Positions 14,994-25,432 of a stretch of DNA of 51,873 nt are shown here, in pieces. The notes beneath the pieces were generated by a model that was given only the letters and a program-made list of their open reading frames with translations, made no database searches and was not told the DNA's origin. This stretch comes from a bacterium (GTDB taxonomy: Bacteria > Planctomycetota > Phycisphaerae > Phycisphaerales > SM1A02): positions 1-51,873 of the forward strand of contig JAPOKA010000011.1 of assembly GCA_029977865.1 (NCBI GenBank), given 5' to 3'. Position numbers and translations under genes: made by a program. Numbering within the stretch: position 1 is the first letter of the stretch; each line of letters begins with the position of its first letter.

Positions 14994-17624
14994 ATGGCTC
15001 GGACGAAAGCGACGAAGGCGACCCGCGGATCGCGGGCGAGAAGGAGTGGTTCCAAGCGCGCCGGCGAGGCCGGCGCAGCGGCGGAGGCTCGCTGGGGCCG
15101 CAAGGCGGTCTGGCTCCTCGGCGCCGCGATCTGGCTCTACCTCCTCATCGCGGTGGCCTGGTTCTCGCCAGCCGACGCCCCGAGTCACGCGGTCAGCCAT
15201 CCTGCTGATCCGCCCGCCAACATCACCGGCATTGTCGGCTCCACGATCGCCTACCAGCTCATCTTCAGCATCGGCGTCGGAACCTGGGTCCTGCTCGCGA
15301 TCGGCGCAGCGGTGCTCATCGAGACCGCCAAGGGCCGCCGCATCGAGCATCCCTTCGTTCGTGGGCTCGGGGTGATCCTGCTGATGCTCGCCCTCGGCGG
15401 GCTGCACGCCTTGTGGATGCCCGATGTCGGTCGCCTTCCCGGCGCCAAGGGCGGCCTCGTTCCGCTGTGGATCGTGGGCGAACTCGAACCTCGGTTCGGA
15501 GTCGGCGGCACCTCGCTGGTGCTGATCGCAGCTCTGCTCATCGGCGCGGTTGTGGCGGCGGAGCGCCTGGTCCTGCTCACCGCCCGCCTGATGCTGCGAA
15601 GCCTCCGCAGTCTCGAGTCGCTGCGATCGATCCGCATCCCCTGGCCACCGCTTCCCTGGCCGCGGCGATCGCTGGCGCTTGCCGGCGGCGGCACCGACGA
15701 CGAGGAAGAAGCTGGCGACGATCGCCGTGCTCGGGGCCGATCCTGGCGGCCCACCGCAGCCGCGGACGCGGAGGACCTCGAGGACGACGAGGACGAGGAA
15801 GACGAAGAGGACGAGGAAGACGAAGAGGAACTCGAAGACGAGTACGAGGAAGAGGAGTCCGAGGAGGACGAGGAAGAGGAAGTCGAGGAGGAGGAGGAAG
15901 CGCCCGAGGACAAGGCGGAACCGGAACGAGGTCGCACCCATGCGGTCACCAAGGCCGAGCGGGAAGCCCTCTCCGAAGAGGCGCTGCGGGACAAGATCGC
16001 CAAGCTGCCGGTGCGAATCGCCTCGAGCAGCCGCACCGTCGCTCGCGAGCAGGATCTCCCCCGGCCGGAGAACTTCGAGGGCTATCAGTTCCCCGGTCTC
16101 GATCTCCTCGAGGATCCAGAGGACAACTTCTCGCAACGGATGGAGGCCTTCGTCCGCGATCAGGCCCAGTTGCTCGAAACCTCGCTGCACACCTTCCAGA
16201 TCGACGCCGAAGTGACCGGCATCGAGAGCGGACCGGTGGTCACGCTCTATTCGGTGCAACTGGCTCCCGGCACCCGGGTGGCGCGACTGCAGGCGATCGC
16301 CAGCGATGTCGCCCGCAGCCTGCAGGCCCAGAACATTCGCATCATCCCCAACATGGTCGGCAAGACCACGGTGGGCATCGAGGTTCCCAACCGTCAGAAG
16401 GAGAAGGTCCGCCTCAAGGAGCTCATGTCCGGCGGCCACGCAGACGGCATGGCGCTGCCGATGTTCCTCGGCAAGGACGCCTCCGGCGACCCGCTGGTGC
16501 TCGATCTGGCTCGCATGCCGCACATGCTCATCGCCGGCACCACCGGCAGCGGCAAGAGCGTCTGCATCAACACCATCATCATGGGCTGGCTCTACACCCG
16601 GCGGCCCGACGAGCTGAAGCTGGTGCTGGTCGACCCCAAGATGGTCGAGTTGAGCATGTTCGGCGACATCCCCCACCTCATGAGTCCGGTGGTGACGGAG
16701 ATGGGTCGCGCCGCAGGCATTCTCGAGTGGGCCGTCGACAAGATGGAGGAGCGCTACGAGCTGCTCAAGGAAGCCGGGGTCCGCGACATCGCCGGCTACA
16801 ACGCACTCGGAGAAGAGGAACTGATCGAGCGGCTGCAGCCTGCGAACGATCTCGAGCGGGCCCGCATTCCCAAGCGGCTCCCCTACCTCGTGTTCGTCAT
16901 CGACGAGCTCGCCGACCTCATCATGACCCAGCGCGAGGTCGAGCACTCCATCGTGCGGATCGCCCAGAAGGCCCGCGCCGTCGGCATCCATCTCATCCTC
17001 GCCACCCAGCGTCCGCAGGCCAACGTGGTGACCGGACTCATCAAGAGCAACATGCCCTGCCGGGTCGCCTTCAAGGTCGCCTCGGGCATGGACAGTCGAA
17101 TCGTGCTCGACAACAAGGGCGCGGAACTGCTGCTCGGGCAGGGCGACATGCTGGTGCTGACCCCCTCCGGCAGTGAACTGCGCCGCTGCCAAGGCACGCT
17201 CGTGGCCGATGGCGAGGCCCGCAAGGTCACCCGGTTTCTCAAGACCGTCGCCATGCCCAACTTCGAGCGCAGCCTCGTGGCGATCCGCGGCGACCGCTCG
17301 GCCTCCGACGTCGAGGGCGACCCTGGACCGCAGGAGCGGGACCCGCTCTTCGACAAGGCCGTCGAGATCGTGGTGGAGAGCGGCCGGGGATCGGTTTCGC
17401 TGCTGCAACGGCGGCTCGCGATCGGCTACGGCCGATCCTCGCGGCTCATTGATCAGATGGGCCTCGCGGGGATTCTCGGCGAGCACAAGGGCTCCGTCGC
17501 TCGCGAGGTGCTGATCACCCTCGAGGACTGGCAGCGGATGCGAGCCATGGAAGCCGGCGACGGCGACGACGACTCCGAGTCCGCCACCGTGCCGCCCGAG
17601 ATGCCCGGCGAGTACCGGGACTGA
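14994..17624 (+). CDS. ftsK: FtsK/SpoIIIE-family DNA translocase
   Basis: An 876-aa membrane-anchored DNA pump that moves chromosomal DNA through the closing septum. N-terminal membrane helices fall at about 40-60, 83-105, 119-139 and 167-190. A linker of about 60 residues (roughly 260-310) is nearly all Asp/Glu. The alpha domain with 'FQIDAEVTGIESGPVVTLY' follows, then the RecA-like motor with Walker A GTTGSGKS at 515-522 and 'LVFVIDELADLIM' as Walker B. The C-terminal gamma winged helix is 'DPLFDKAVEIVVE...LLQRRLAIGYGRSSRLIDQM', the KOPS/SRS-reading domain. It is monocistronic or followed by the secreted protein 110 bp downstream. Confidence 0.96.
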   Translation: MARTKATKATRGSRARRSGSKRAGEAGAAAEARWGRKAVWLLGAAIWLYLLIAVAWFSPADAPSHAVSHPADPPANITGIVGSTIAYQLIFSIGVGTWVLLAIGAAVLIETAKGRRIEHPFVRGLGVILLMLALGGLHALWMPDVGRLPGAKGGLVPLWIVGELEPRFGVGGTSLVLIAALLIGAVVAAERLVLLTARLMLRSLRSLESLRSIRIPWPPLPWPRRSLALAGGGTDDEEEAGDDRRARGRSWRPTAAADAEDLEDDEDEEDEEDEEDEEELEDEYEEEESEEDEEEEVEEEEEAPEDKAEPERGRTHAVTKAEREALSEEALRDKIAKLPVRIASSSRTVAREQDLPRPENFEGYQFPGLDLLEDPEDNFSQRMEAFVRDQAQLLETSLHTFQIDAEVTGIESGPVVTLYSVQLAPGTRVARLQAIASDVARSLQAQNIRIIPNMVGKTTVGIEVPNRQKEKVRLKELMSGGHADGMALPMFLGKDASGDPLVLDLARMPHMLIAGTTGSGKSVCINTIIMGWLYTRRPDELKLVLVDPKMVELSMFGDIPHLMSPVVTEMGRAAGILEWAVDKMEERYELLKEAGVRDIAGYNALGEEELIERLQPANDLERARIPKRLPYLVFVIDELADLIMTQREVEHSIVRIAQKARAVGIHLILATQRPQANVVTGLIKSNMPCRVAFKVASGMDSRIVLDNKGAELLLGQGDMLVLTPSGSELRRCQGTLVADGEARKVTRFLKTVAMPNFERSLVAIRGDRSASDVEGDPGPQERDPLFDKAVEIVVESGRGSVSLLQRRLAIGYGRSSRLIDQMGLAGILGEHKGSVAREVLITLEDWQRMRAMEAGDGDDDSESATVPPEMPGEYRD

Positions 17625-17734
17625 GCCGTTCGGGTGCCGCTCGCAGCGGCATGCGGTAGCATCCGCGACTCGATCGGGCCTCCGGTGGTCCATTCCCCGG
17701 CCCGCCTGCCCTCGCCTTTCACGGAATCGCTCGC

Positions 17735-18757
17735 ATGCGCACCTTCGCCTCGACCCTTCTCGCCGCCGCGATCGCCGCCGCCAGCCCCGCCCTCGTGGCG
17801 AACGCTCAGGACACCTCGTCGAGCACCAACGCGGCGGTCACCAACCTGCAGACCGAGATTGCCGCCCTCAACCTCATGACCAATGCGATGGCGCCGGCCA
17901 ATCGCGACTGCGAGGCGCGGATCAAGCAGATGCAGGCGTTCATGGCCGCCAAGAACCTGACCGCGGGCTATCGCGACTTCACGCCAAGCGTGGTTCATCC
18001 GCCCCTCAGCTTCCAGCAGGCCTATCAGGCGGCACTGCAGCAGCAGGGTCTGCACGGCCTGCCGCAGGGACTGGGCACCGATCTCGACACCCTCAGCCGA
18101 GAGGCCCAGGCCACCACGACGCTGGTGCAGTCCTCGTGGGATCGACTCAACAAGAACCTCGCCAGTTCCGCCGCCATGACGGAGTTCCTGACCAAGCAAG
18201 GCCAGATGGACGACTACCTCAAGTGGGCGCCGACCTACCAGACCGAACAGAAGCAGGCCGAGGCGGAGCGGATCGCGAAGCAGCGAGCCGCGGCCGACGA
18301 GGCCGCCAAGCAGCAGTCCGCCGCGAACGACAAGGCGCTCCACGAACTGCAGCAGCGGTGGGACCAGATCCACTACTACTCGACCGGCATCGACTACCAC
18401 TACCAGTTCAGCCAAGGCGTCCCGCCGGGCTCGCAGACCGGTGATCCCCAGTTCTCCCAGGGCGTGCCTCCCGGTTCGCAGATGGGCTACTACAACGGCT
18501 CGTACTACAACGGCTACGCCGACCCGTACTACGACCTGTGGTGGGACAACACCCACCTCAACTTCTCGAACTGGGGACCGGCGGGCGGCTGGACGAACGG
18601 ACCCGACTACTGGGGTGGGGTCTATCCCGACAACACCAACATCAACGTGAACAACTGGCGCCGGCACTACCAGCCCGCGTACCGCCCGACCGGCGGAGCA
18701 CCCGGAGCTGCGCCCGCGGCAGCGCCTGCACGCGGTGGGGCGATCGGCAATCGCTGA
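17735..18757 (+). CDS. Secreted Tyr/Asn/Gly-rich protein, unknown function
   Basis: A 340-aa exported protein. The signal peptide is clear (basic start, Ala/Leu core, cleavage near 'VANAQ', residue 24). Residues 30-210 are mostly helical, with Gln/Ala/Lys-rich heptad-like stretches around 165-210 suggesting a coiled coil. From about 217 the protein is rich in Tyr, Asn, Asp, Trp and Gly, with two copies of 'FSQGVPPGSQ', the pattern YYNGSYYNGYADPYYD and several NINVNNW-like segments. It ends in a Pro/Ala tail. This composition fits a surface, adhesive or cell-wall protein. No enzyme motif was recognised. A strong terminator follows. Confidence 0.8.
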   Translation: MRTFASTLLAAAIAAASPALVANAQDTSSSTNAAVTNLQTEIAALNLMTNAMAPANRDCEARIKQMQAFMAAKNLTAGYRDFTPSVVHPPLSFQQAYQAALQQQGLHGLPQGLGTDLDTLSREAQATTTLVQSSWDRLNKNLASSAAMTEFLTKQGQMDDYLKWAPTYQTEQKQAEAERIAKQRAAADEAAKQQSAANDKALHELQQRWDQIHYYSTGIDYHYQFSQGVPPGSQTGDPQFSQGVPPGSQMGYYNGSYYNGYADPYYDLWWDNTHLNFSNWGPAGGWTNGPDYWGGVYPDNTNINVNNWRRHYQPAYRPTGGAPGAAPAAAPARGGAIGNR

Positions 18758-18818
18758 GCGTTCCGTCCCCGCTCCGCCGAGGAGCCGCGATCCGTATCCG
18801 TTGTTTCGGAACCCTCCA

Positions 18819-18848
18819 CCGCCCGCCACCTTCGGCGGGCGGTCTTTT
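18819..18848 (+). terminator. Intrinsic terminator after the secreted Tyr-rich protein
   Basis: A perfect 9-bp stem (CCGCCCGCC / GGCGGGCGG) with the 6-base loop ACCTTC is followed by TCTTTT. It lies 61 bp after the stop of the secreted protein gene and faces plus-strand transcription. Confidence 0.9.
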
Positions 18849-18956
18849 CATTCGATCTCGGTCGGCGAACTCGATACCGCCGACGGCTCGCTCCTGCGGA
18901 CGCTGCCATCGTGAGCATCCAAGCCGTCACACCACCAGCGAGACCGTCGCCGGGCC

Positions 18957-19445
18957 CTACTCCCCGATGTCCTCCGCCCACAAGTCCGCCTTCTCTCGCT
19001 GCAGCCGCTCCATGAGCTCGATGCAGCGAGCGTCGTCGAGCACGAGGAGTTCGATTCCCTCCTTGCGCATCCACTCCTCGGCCCCCATGAAGGTGCGATG
19101 CTCGCCGATCACGACGCGGGGGATCTTGTAGAGGATCGCGGTACCAGAGCACATCGGGCAGGGGCTGAGGGTCGAGACCAGCGTGAGGTGTTTCCAGTCG
19201 CGGCGGCGTCCGGCGTGGCGGATGCAGGACATCTCCGCGTGGGCGATGGGATCGCCCGACTGCACTCGCTCGTTGTGGCCGGCGGCGACGATTCGTCCCT
19301 CCGCATCGACCAGTGCCGAACCGATGGGAATCCCGCCCTCCGACCAGCTCTTCCGGGCCTGTTCGATGGCGGCGTCGAGTCCCTTGCGGGCGATGTCGGG
19401 GTCGATCATGTCGGGCTCCAGGGTGTCGTCGAGTGGATCGACCAT
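18957..19445 (-). CDS. Cytosine deaminase-like zinc hydrolase (yeast FCY1 type)
   Basis: A 162-aa CDA-fold deaminase. The zinc site is HAE at 69-71 and PCPMC at 95-99. 'EGGIPIGSALVD' precedes the site and 'IPRVVIGE' follows it. The C terminus 'DLWAEDIGE' closely matches the last residues of yeast cytosine deaminase Fcy1 as I know it (ending WFEDIGE), so free-base cytosine deamination to uracil is the best guess; guanine or tRNA adenosine deamination is less likely. The ATG at 19443-19445 has a GGAAGG-like ribosome site; a later ATG at 19407-19409 is possible. It lies 298 bp beyond atpA. Confidence 0.85.
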   Translation of the reverse strand: MVDPLDDTLEPDMIDPDIARKGLDAAIEQARKSWSEGGIPIGSALVDAEGRIVAAGHNERVQSGDPIAHAEMSCIRHAGRRRDWKHLTLVSTLSPCPMCSGTAILYKIPRVVIGEHRTFMGAEEWMRKEGIELLVLDDARCIELMERLQREKADLWAEDIGE

Positions 19446-19685
19446 GCGCCGCCTTCCGCTTGCGAAGCGCGCTGGCGCGACTCCCCGCCAACGAATGCAC
19501 CGCTCCTCGCAGGGCCGTCTCGACCGGGCGTTCGCCTCCGACCTGCTCGCGCCGCCACGCTGGCGCCCGCCGCTCGCCCGCCGCTCGCAGCCTGATTCGC
19601 CCACCGGGTCCGGTCGGCCGCGTCGGTTGCGATGGGTTGGCCCGTCGCGAGACCCAATCCCGAGCCTCGCCTCCGCAGATGCAAC

Positions 19686-19709
19686 GACGCCCCGCGAGGG
19701 CGGGGCGTC
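19686..19709 (-). terminator. Hairpin downstream of atpA, probable transcription end
   Basis: A perfect 10-bp inverted repeat (GACGCCCCGC / GCGGGGCGTC) with a 4-base loop lies 35 bp after the atpA stop. No T-run follows on the minus strand, so it may act as a weak or factor-dependent terminator, or protect the mRNA 3' end. Its place supports atpA as the last gene of the operon. Confidence 0.55.
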
Positions 19710-19743
19710 GAGCGGTTGGAATCGGGATGCAGGCGCCGGAGGC

Positions 19744-21342
<1,599 letters not shown>

Positions 21343-21377
21343 TCAACTCGATGGGGACGGCTCGACCGCAGTCACGG

Positions 21378-21986
21378 TCAGGAGGCTTCGTCCACGAACT
21401 TCTGAAACTCGCTGCGAACCTGCGGATTGCCCTGCACCAGCAGCGACTGCCGCATGCGTCGCAGCCTCGTGGCCACCGATCCGTCGATGAGCCGGTCTCC
21501 GATCCGCAACTTGATGCCGCCGAGCATGTCGGCGTCGGCCTTCGCTTCGATCACCGCGTCCTTGCCCATCGCCGCGCGAATCCGATCGCGGACGAGCGTC
21601 TGCAATGCATCTCCGAGCATCTCGCCCGGCGTGAACACCGTGACGTGCAGACGACCCTCGGCCCGATCGAGCACCGCCCGGTACGCGGCGGCCAGCCCCG
21701 CGATCTCTCCGGCACGCCCGCGCCGATTCATGACCAGCATCGTCCGCAGCACCAGATCGCTGGTCCGGCCCGAGAGCACCTTGCGAAGCGCCTCGCCGCG
21801 ACGGTCGCGGTCGACCATCGGGGAACGAAGCATCTCAAGGAACGCCGGCTCGGCACGGATGGCCGCGTCGATCGCCTCGAGTTCGCCGCCGACTTCGGCG
21901 GCCTTGGTCGCGCCGCCCGCCGTCGTCGCGAGCTCGAAGAGGCTCTCGGCGTAGACGGAGGCGATCTGGTCGTGGGCTGCGGTCAT
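21378..21986 (-). CDS. atpH: F1F0 ATP synthase subunit delta
   Basis: A 202-aa delta (OSCP) subunit that links the peripheral stalk to the top of F1. 'IASVYAESLFELA' at the N terminus is the family start, and the C-terminal 'GGIKLRIGDRLIDGSVATRLRRMRQSL' is the conserved delta signature. Length is slightly above the usual 180. It lies 19 bp after atpF and 71 bp before atpA in the same operon. Confidence 0.94.
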   Translation of the reverse strand: MTAAHDQIASVYAESLFELATTAGGATKAAEVGGELEAIDAAIRAEPAFLEMLRSPMVDRDRRGEALRKVLSGRTSDLVLRTMLVMNRRGRAGEIAGLAAAYRAVLDRAEGRLHVTVFTPGEMLGDALQTLVRDRIRAAMGKDAVIEAKADADMLGGIKLRIGDRLIDGSVATRLRRMRQSLLVQGNPQVRSEFQKFVDEAS

Positions 21987-22005
21987 GGTGTGGGTGGCGA
22001 GAGAC

Positions 22006-22548
22006 TCAGTTGACGCTTCCGCCGTTCACCTGGGAGAGGGTCTCCTCCACCAGGCGCTGCTGGTCCTCGGGGCGAATCTCCCGCCCAAGGATTCGCGATG
22101 CCACCGCCGAAGCGAGCGAGGCGGCGTGCTGATGGAGTTCGCCCACCGCACGCCGCTTGGCGGCCTCGATGTCGGAGGTCGCCTTGGCCATCATCGAGGC
22201 GAGTTCCGCCTCGTTGCGGGCCTTGAGCTCCTCGGCGGCACGGCGTGCCTGCTCGCGGGCATCCGCGATCATCTTGGCAGCCTCCTCGCGGGCCTTGGCG
22301 AGTTCGGCCGCATGGGCCTCCATCGCCGCCCTGGCCTTGCGGCCCGCCTCTTCCGCGGCACGGATCTCGCCGAGGATCTTGTCGTTGCGGGCGTCGAGCG
22401 CCTTCACGATCGGCGGCCACACCTTGACCGCGAGGATGGTGAAGAGAACCAAGGCCACCACCAGCGTGGTGACCGCGGTGAGGATGTCCGCCCCCTCGGA
22501 GGGGATCGGTCCGCCGTCGCCGGCGGCGAGCAGGAGCAGCGAGGTCAT
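22006..22548 (-). CDS. atpF: F1F0 ATP synthase subunit b
   Basis: A 180-aa b subunit of the peripheral stalk. A membrane helix at about 24-44 ('LTAVTTLVVALVLFTILAVKVW') is followed by a long, highly charged helix (50-165) with Ala/Glu/Lys/Arg heptads, which forms the b-dimer coiled coil and binds delta at its end ('SRILGREIRPEDQQRLVEE'). Only one b-type gene is present; no b' partner was found. Confidence 0.95.
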   Translation of the reverse strand: MTSLLLLAAGDGGPIPSEGADILTAVTTLVVALVLFTILAVKVWPPIVKALDARNDKILGEIRAAEEAGRKARAAMEAHAAELAKAREEAAKMIADAREQARRAAEELKARNEAELASMMAKATSDIEAAKRRAVGELHQHAASLASAVASRILGREIRPEDQQRLVEETLSQVNGGSVN

Positions 22549-22576
22549 GGAGTCGCTCCGCGGGGATGTCGACGAA

Positions 22577-22930
<354 letters not shown>

Positions 22931-23033
22931 TCACGGCGGTGGGTTCGGTGGGTCGGTCCCCGCCGTCGGCCGCCGCCGACAAGGGGGAGAACTCTAATCG
23001 AAACAGGGGACGGCGAAGGGGCTCGCCGCAGAT

Positions 23034-23996
23034 TCAGTGATGGGCCGCCGCCTCCTGCGGATGGTGGTCGTGCCCGTGGTCGTCGTGTTCGTGCTCATGC
23101 TCCTCGTGGCTCATGGTGCTGATGAACACCGCGGTGAGGAACATGAAGATGAAGGCCTGAAGGAACGCCACGAAGACCTCGAGGACGCCGATCAGGATCG
23201 CGAAGATGCTCGAGGCGAGGGTGATTCCGCCGACTGCGAAGAGCCCCATCCCCTTGGTGAGGGCGAGCGCCCCGAACATGAGCAGCGTGGCCATCAGGGT
23301 GTGGCCGCCGACCATGTTGGCGAAGAGTCGAATCGCCAGCGCCGCAGGCTTGATGAAGAGCCCGAGGAACTCGACCACGAAGACGATCGGGACCACCAGC
23401 CAGAGCGCCTTGGGCCCCCGAACCAGATCGGGGCCGCCGCAGAGGTGCTCGAGCCAGCCTCCCACTCCGAGTTCGCGGATCGAGTGGATCTGGATCACCA
23501 CGAAGGAGATCACCGCCAGCGCTCCCGTCACCGCGAGGCTCGCGGTGGCGGTTCCGCCGAACAAGATCGTCGCCTCGCCGTGCCCGAGCACGCCGCGGGT
23601 GATGAGGTGCTGGAGATCCATGAAGGGGATCAATCCCAGCAGATTGAGGACCAGAATGAAGAAGAACAGCGAGAGCAGGTAGGACAGGTAGCGCTTGGTG
23701 AGCCGCTCGCCCATCACCGGAAGCAGCATCTCGTCGCGGAGATAGAGGACGATCGACTCGATCAGCTGGGCGAGGCGACCGCGGGTGACCCAACGCTCGG
23801 TGCCTTCCGACTCGGGGCCGATCGCGATGCGCTTGGCGGCCGACGCGAGCGCCCAGAGCGCCAGCACCGCGCCGAGACAGACCATGACGAGGCTGAACTT
23901 CACCGACCCGTTGGTGCCGGGCACGTGCTGGTCGAGCACGTGTCCGAGGGGATTGAACTCGCCTCCGGAGGCCAGCAGCGTGATGAGTTCGTGCAT
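23034..23996 (-). CDS. atpB: F1F0 ATP synthase subunit a, His-rich tail
   Basis: A 320-aa a subunit that forms the proton half-channels with the c ring. The essential Arg lies in 'KPAALAIRLFANMVGGH' (about 215-231), and 'FLQAFIFMFLTAVFIS' is the last helix. 'ERLTKRYLSYLLSLFFFILVLNLLGLIPFMD' covers an earlier helix. The last 25 residues are nearly all His, Glu and Asp, a possible metal-binding tail that is not part of the family core. It is 142 bp upstream of atpE and 29 bp downstream of the atpI-like gene. Confidence 0.96.
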   Translation of the reverse strand: MHELITLLASGGEFNPLGHVLDQHVPGTNGSVKFSLVMVCLGAVLALWALASAAKRIAIGPESEGTERWVTRGRLAQLIESIVLYLRDEMLLPVMGERLTKRYLSYLLSLFFFILVLNLLGLIPFMDLQHLITRGVLGHGEATILFGGTATASLAVTGALAVISFVVIQIHSIRELGVGGWLEHLCGGPDLVRGPKALWLVVPIVFVVEFLGLFIKPAALAIRLFANMVGGHTLMATLLMFGALALTKGMGLFAVGGITLASSIFAILIGVLEVFVAFLQAFIFMFLTAVFISTMSHEEHEHEHDDHGHDHHPQEAAAHH

Positions 23997-24025
23997 TCGA
24001 AACGGGTGGAAAGGGGCGGTCGCGG

Positions 24026-24505
24026 TCAGGAACGATCGCCGGGCGGGTCGGTGGTCCCGCGGGCCGGCGCGGCTTCACTCAGGGCTCTTCCGACGTCTCG
24101 GGCCAAGACCACGGATTCCGCGGCAAGACAGGCCAGATACGTCCCCGCCACCGCCAGAAGAAACGGCTTTCCCGGCAACGGGAGGGCGGAGTATAGCGAT
24201 CCCGCCGCAAGCGGAGTCAACAGCAATCGGACCACCGTCGCGGCGAGCCACGAGGTCATCCAATCGCTTGCAGGACGCTCCTTCCAAGGCTTCAGGATCA
24301 GCACCCCCAGGAGCGCCGTGGACCCCGAGATCGCCGCGCCGAACGCAGCCCCGCCGGCCGCATCGGCGAAGCGATGGCCAAGCACCGCCGCGACCGCAGC
24401 CGACCCGAGTCCGGCGGCCAGCACCGCCCCCGCGAGCCGGGCCGTCGAGACCCGGAATCGAGGCTCGACTCCACCGCCGCCCGACTCCGCCGAGCCGCCC
24501 TTCAT
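24026..24505 (-). CDS. atpI: ATP synthase subunit I-like membrane protein
   Basis: A 159-aa protein with four hydrophobic helices (about 20-42, 48-64, 75-98, 105-128) and no catalytic motif. Size, topology and place directly before atpB fit AtpI, an assembly factor for the c ring. Sequence similarity alone is weak, so the call rests partly on position. Its ATG overlaps the atpZ stop (ATGA), so the two are translated together. Confidence 0.75.
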   Translation of the reverse strand: MKGGSAESGGGGVEPRFRVSTARLAGAVLAAGLGSAAVAAVLGHRFADAAGGAAFGAAISGSTALLGVLILKPWKERPASDWMTSWLAATVVRLLLTPLAAGSLYSALPLPGKPFLLAVAGTYLACLAAESVVLARDVGRALSEAAPARGTTDPPGDRS

Positions 24506-24804
24506 GATCGACTCCCGCCCGGTCCCGGCCCGGGCCGCTTCTCGTTCGACTCGAGTCCTCCCACGAGCTTCCACGCCGATCGCACCAGCGTGGTCAGCCC
24601 GATCACGATGCCGACGATGCCTCCGACGGCGATCGACCACTTCCATCCCGTCGCCCACTCGACAAGCCACCCGAGCAGCAGCCCCGCGCCGACCTCGCTG
24701 ACCACCTGAAATCCCAGGCCGAGCATGCGGTAGCCGATGCGAACTTCCTCGGCTTCGCGAGTGTCGGCGGGTCCGGATCCACGCGAAGGGCGAAGCCCGT
24801 GCAT
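24502..24804 (-). CDS. atpZ: AtpZ/AtpI-family small membrane protein
   Basis: A 100-aa protein that heads the ATP synthase operon. Two membrane helices, 'GLGFQVVSEVGAGLLLGWLVEWATGW' (about 28-53) and 'WSIAVGGIVGIVIGLTTLVRSAWKLV', match the ATPase_gene1/AtpZ pattern. Such proteins have been linked to Mg2+/Ca2+ transport and to rotor assembly. The ATG at 24802-24804 has a TACCGT box 6 nt upstream and is 61 bp from the divergent 5'-most nuoI ATG. Confidence 0.8.
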   Translation of the reverse strand: MHGLRPSRGSGPADTREAEEVRIGYRMLGLGFQVVSEVGAGLLLGWLVEWATGWKWSIAVGGIVGIVIGLTTLVRSAWKLVGGLESNEKRPGPGPGGSRS

Positions 24805-24810
24805 CTCCAG

Positions 24811-24816
24811 ACGGTA
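24811..24816 (-). promoter_or_regulatory. Putative -10 box (TACCGT) of the ATP synthase operon, leaderless arrangement
   Basis: TACCGT on the minus strand, six bases (CTGGAG), then the atpZ ATG. It is in the short divergent region with nuoI. The whole atpZ-A operon probably starts here. No -35 element is obvious. Confidence 0.45.
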
Positions 24817-24861
24817 GCGGTTTCCGCGGCGAACCTCCGACCCCAAATCGCCGCCGACCCC

Positions 24862-24867
24862 TACGAT
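24862..24867 (+). promoter_or_regulatory. Putative -10 box (TACGAT) of nuoI, leaderless arrangement
   Basis: TACGAT is followed by seven bases and the ATG at 24875. It overlaps the upstream ATG at 24866, so if this is the promoter, the second ATG is the true start. Confidence 0.4.
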
Positions 24868-24874
24868 GCCGACC

Positions 24875-25432
24875 ATGCCGATCCCCGACCGCGACATCGT
24901 CGACTGCAGCGTCACGCGGCTCAACCGCACCGAGAGCCTCTTCATCCCGAGCATCTTCAAGGGGCTCGGCACCACCCTGCGGCACGCCTTCCAGAACTTC
25001 GGCCGCAACGGATCCAACAAGGACACCCTCTGGGTCGTCCAGTACCCCGAGCAGAAGCGCGACGACCGACCCGTCGAGGACGGCGGCCAGTACCGCCCCT
25101 ACTTCCGCGGCGTGCATCGGCTGAACAAGGACGAGGACGGGCGGGTCCGCTGCGTGGCGTGCTTCATGTGCGCCACCGCCTGCCCCGCCAACTGCATCCA
25201 CATCGTCGCCGACGAGAGCCCTTGGGACGACCGCGAGAAGTACCCCAAGCAGTTCGACATCGACGAGTTGCGCTGCATCTACTGCGGAATGTGCGAAGAG
25301 GCCTGCCCTTGCGACGCCATCGAGTTGACGCCGCACTACGAGGTCACCGGCCTCTCGCGGCAGGAGCTGATCTTCGACAAGACCAAGCTGCTCGAGGTCT
25401 ACGACCAGACCGTCGAAGAGAAACCGATGTGA
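24875..25432 (+). CDS. nuoI: NADH-quinone oxidoreductase subunit I-like ferredoxin
   Basis: A 185-aa two-[4Fe-4S] protein. The cluster motifs are 'CVACFMCATACPANC' and 'CIYCGMCEEACPCDAI', spaced as in NuoI of complex I, with 'IFKGLGTTLRH' as the N-terminal membrane-facing helix and 'YRPYFRGVHRL' before the first cluster. NuoI carries electrons from the peripheral arm to the quinone site. The start is 24875 (leaderless box) or 24866 (three more residues). No other nuo gene is seen; upstream is the divergent ATP synthase operon and downstream an MFS gene. A NuoI copy for a separate or scattered complex I is inferred. Confidence 0.9.
   Translation: MPIPDRDIVDCSVTRLNRTESLFIPSIFKGLGTTLRHAFQNFGRNGSNKDTLWVVQYPEQKRDDRPVEDGGQYRPYFRGVHRLNKDEDGRVRCVACFMCATACPANCIHIVADESPWDDREKYPKQFDIDELRCIYCGMCEEACPCDAIELTPHYEVTGLSRQELIFDKTKLLEVYDQTVEEKPM

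Noticed and set aside
14631-17693. A 1020-codon open frame on the minus strand across ftsK
   Set aside because: Antisense of ftsK; the run of Val/Leu/Phe is only the complement of the acidic linker.
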